A stretch of DNA of 64,000 nt. It comes from Accumulibacter appositus (GTDB lineage: Bacteria; Pseudomonadota; Gammaproteobacteria; Burkholderiales; Rhodocyclaceae). The notes beneath the pieces are model-generated. The model did not search any database. It was not told the DNA's origin and saw only the letters and a program-made list of their open reading frames with translations. Position numbers and translations under genes: made by a program. The stretch is from the NCBI RefSeq assembly GCF_035440685.1, contig NZ_DAORMW010000012.1; one strand, written 5' to 3'. How positions within the stretch are numbered: position 1 is the stretch's first letter; every line of letters begins with the position of its first letter. This document shows positions 54,701 through 57,700 of the stretch, piece by piece.

Positions 54701-57700
54701 CCGCCGACAGCAGCAATCTGCCTCCGCTGGCCAGCAGCAGCGTCATTGCCGCCAGCGAAGAGGGCGCGGCGGTGGCGCTCGGTCTGAGCGCACCGAGCGA
54801 CGTCGATAGTCCGCTGCTGACGATTATCGTTACCGCTTTGCCAGCGATCGGCGAGGTGCAGTACGCCGACGGCAGCGCGGTTGGCGTCCTTGACACGCTG
54901 AGCAGCGCACAGCTGCTCAGCTTGCAGTATTTGCCTCCGGCCGAGTACAACGGTCGCGACGCGGTCGGCCGCTTCAGCTACAGTGTCAGCGACGGCGTCA
55001 GCACGGTCAGCGGTGAAACGACGATCATGCTGACGGCGGTCAACGACGCGCCGGTTGCCAGCAGCAGCGCCATCGTGGCCAGCGAAGAGGGCGCAGCGGT
55101 GGGGCTTGGCTTGAGCGCGCCTAGCGACGTCGACAGCAATATGCTGAGCATCGTGGTTACCGGCCTGCCCTTGCTCGGCGAAGTGCAATATGCCGACGGC
55201 AGCGCCGTCGGCGTCAGCGACAGGCTGAGCAGTGCGCAATTGGTCGGCTTGCGCTACCTGCCGCCGGCCGAGTACAACGGCAGCGACGCCGTCGGTCGCT
55301 TTGCTTACCGCGTCAGTGACGGCGGCAACACGGCGAACGGCGAGACGACGATTGTCGTGACGCCGGTCAACGATGCGCCGCTGGCCAGCAGCAGCGCGAT
55401 CTCCGCCGTCGAAGGCGCTGCTGCCATCGCGCTTGGCCTGAGCGCACCGACCGACGTCGACAGCCCGCTGCTGACGATCGTCGTCAGCGCTCTGCCGACG
55501 CTGGGCGTCGTCCAATACGCCGACGGCAGCGCGGTCGGTGCAAACGACACGCTGAGCATTGCGCAGCTGCTCGGCCTGAAATACCTGCCGCCGGCACTAA
55601 CTGGCGGCAAGGACGCCGTCAGCCGCTTCAGTTACCGTGTCAGCGACGGCAGTCGTTCGGTGACCGGCCAGACGACGATCACGGTGACCCCGAGCAACTA
55701 CGCGCCGGTGGCCAGCAGCAGCGCGATCGTGGCCAGCGAAGAGGGGGCGGCAGTGGCACTTGGCCTGAGTGCGCCGATGGACGTCGACAGCGCGGTTCTG
55801 AGCATCGTCGTGACCGCTCTGCCGATGCTTGGCGAGATTCAGTACGCCGACGGCAGCGCTGTCGGGGTCGGCGACGCACTGAGCAGCGCGCAACTGCTCG
55901 GCCTGCGCTATCTGCCGCCGACCGAGTACAACGGCAGCGACGCCGTTGGCCGCTTCAGCTACCGTGTCAGCGACGGCCAGCGCACGGCGAACGGCGAAAC
56001 GACGATCGTCGTGACGCCGGTCAACGATGCGCCGGTGGCCAGCAGCAGCGCGATCGTGGCCCGCGAAGAGGGTGCGGCGGTGGCGCTCGGCCTGAGCGCA
56101 CCGAGCGATGTCGATAGCCCGCTGCTGAGCATCATCGTGACCGGTTTGCCGACGATTGGCTCAGTGCAGTACGCCGACGGCAGCGCCGTCGCGGTCGGCG
56201 ACACGCTGAGCAGCGCTCAGCTGCTGGGCTTGAGCTACCTGCCGCCGGCCGAGTACAACGGCAGCGACGCCGTTGGCAGCTTCAGCTACCGTGTCAGCGA
56301 CGGGCAGCGCACGGCGAACGGCGAAACGACGATCGTCGTGACGGCGGTCAACGATGCGCCGATCGCTGTCGTCGACAGGGCCAGCGTCAATGTGCGCGAT
56401 TCGCTGTTGATCGACGTCCTGGCCAACGATAGCGACGCCGAGAATCAGGCACTGACGTTGATCAGTGTCGGTGGCGCGGCGCTTGGCAGTGTGCTCATCG
56501 AGAACGGCCAGGTGCGCTATAGGCCGCTGGGTAACGGCTTGGGTACCGATCGTTTCAGCTACCTGCTGGCCGATAGCGAAGGCGCGACTACCAGCGGCGT
56601 GGCCGAGGTGCAGGTTGTCGGCAACCCGCCGCCGACGCTGGCCGCGATTGCCGACGTCGGTCTCGCCGAGGGCGACAGCCTGTCGCTCATCGCGGTGGGC
56701 AGCGCTGTCGATGCGCGCGACGTGCTGAGCTATTCGCTGGTCGCCGCGCCGACAGGCGCGCGTATCGACGCCAGCAGCGGGGCCATCTTCTGGCAAGCAG
56801 TCGACGGCGACGGCAGCTACGGGTTCAGCGTCCGCGTCGCCGATCAGATCGGTGAATCGGCCAGTCGCAGCTTTATGGTGCATGTGCGCAATGTCGCGCC
56901 GACGCTGGCCATCGCTGGCTCGCCGTCGACCTGGGTCGGCGACGTCTACACACTTGCGCTGAGTAGTTTCGACCCGGGTCAGGACCGCATCAGCAACTGG
57001 CGAATCGACTGGGGCGATGGCCAGGTCATCGACTACGCGGGCGACCCGCGTCAGCTTGAGCACCGCTTTGTCGGCGTATCGGGAGCGCTCCAGATTCGCG
57101 CCACGGCGACCGACGAGGATGGCAGCTATCTGGTCGATCCGCTGCCGCTGACGGTGCTGCAGCGGCCGCTGCAGGTCGGCTCGCCGGGCACCGATGCCGA
57201 CGCGCCTGTGCTGTCCGTCAAGGATGCCTTCGACGCCCGCGTGCGCAATGCCTACGACCTGATTGCTGGCAGCGCAGGGATCGGCCAGCAGCCAGGCGCG
57301 ATCGTCCTGCCACAATCGCTGGACGTCGCCGACGGTCTGCAGCCGACCGTGGCCACCGAGTTGGCGCGCAGTTCGCCCGACGACCTGTCTCGGGGACTGC
57401 CGCTGATCGACTTTCTCCCGCGGCCAGCAGGCTTCCGCTTCCCGGTGGGGCACGTTCGCGGCGAGGGTGACGACTGGCGCAAGTCCTTCGTGACCAATAT
57501 GGCCAAGAAATCGCTTAATCCAAATGACTACTTGCGGGTAAGGGTGAGCACGGAAGCCGCGCGCCAGGCTCCGCCGCTGGCCGAGGAACTCCTCGACGGC
57601 GTGCCGGATGGCGCGCCGAAGGCTGGGCCAGATCTCGGTCGTCAGGGTGCGTTGAGCGGCCAGCCAATGGCCATCGTTCCGGAAGGCGCGCCAGGGGGCG

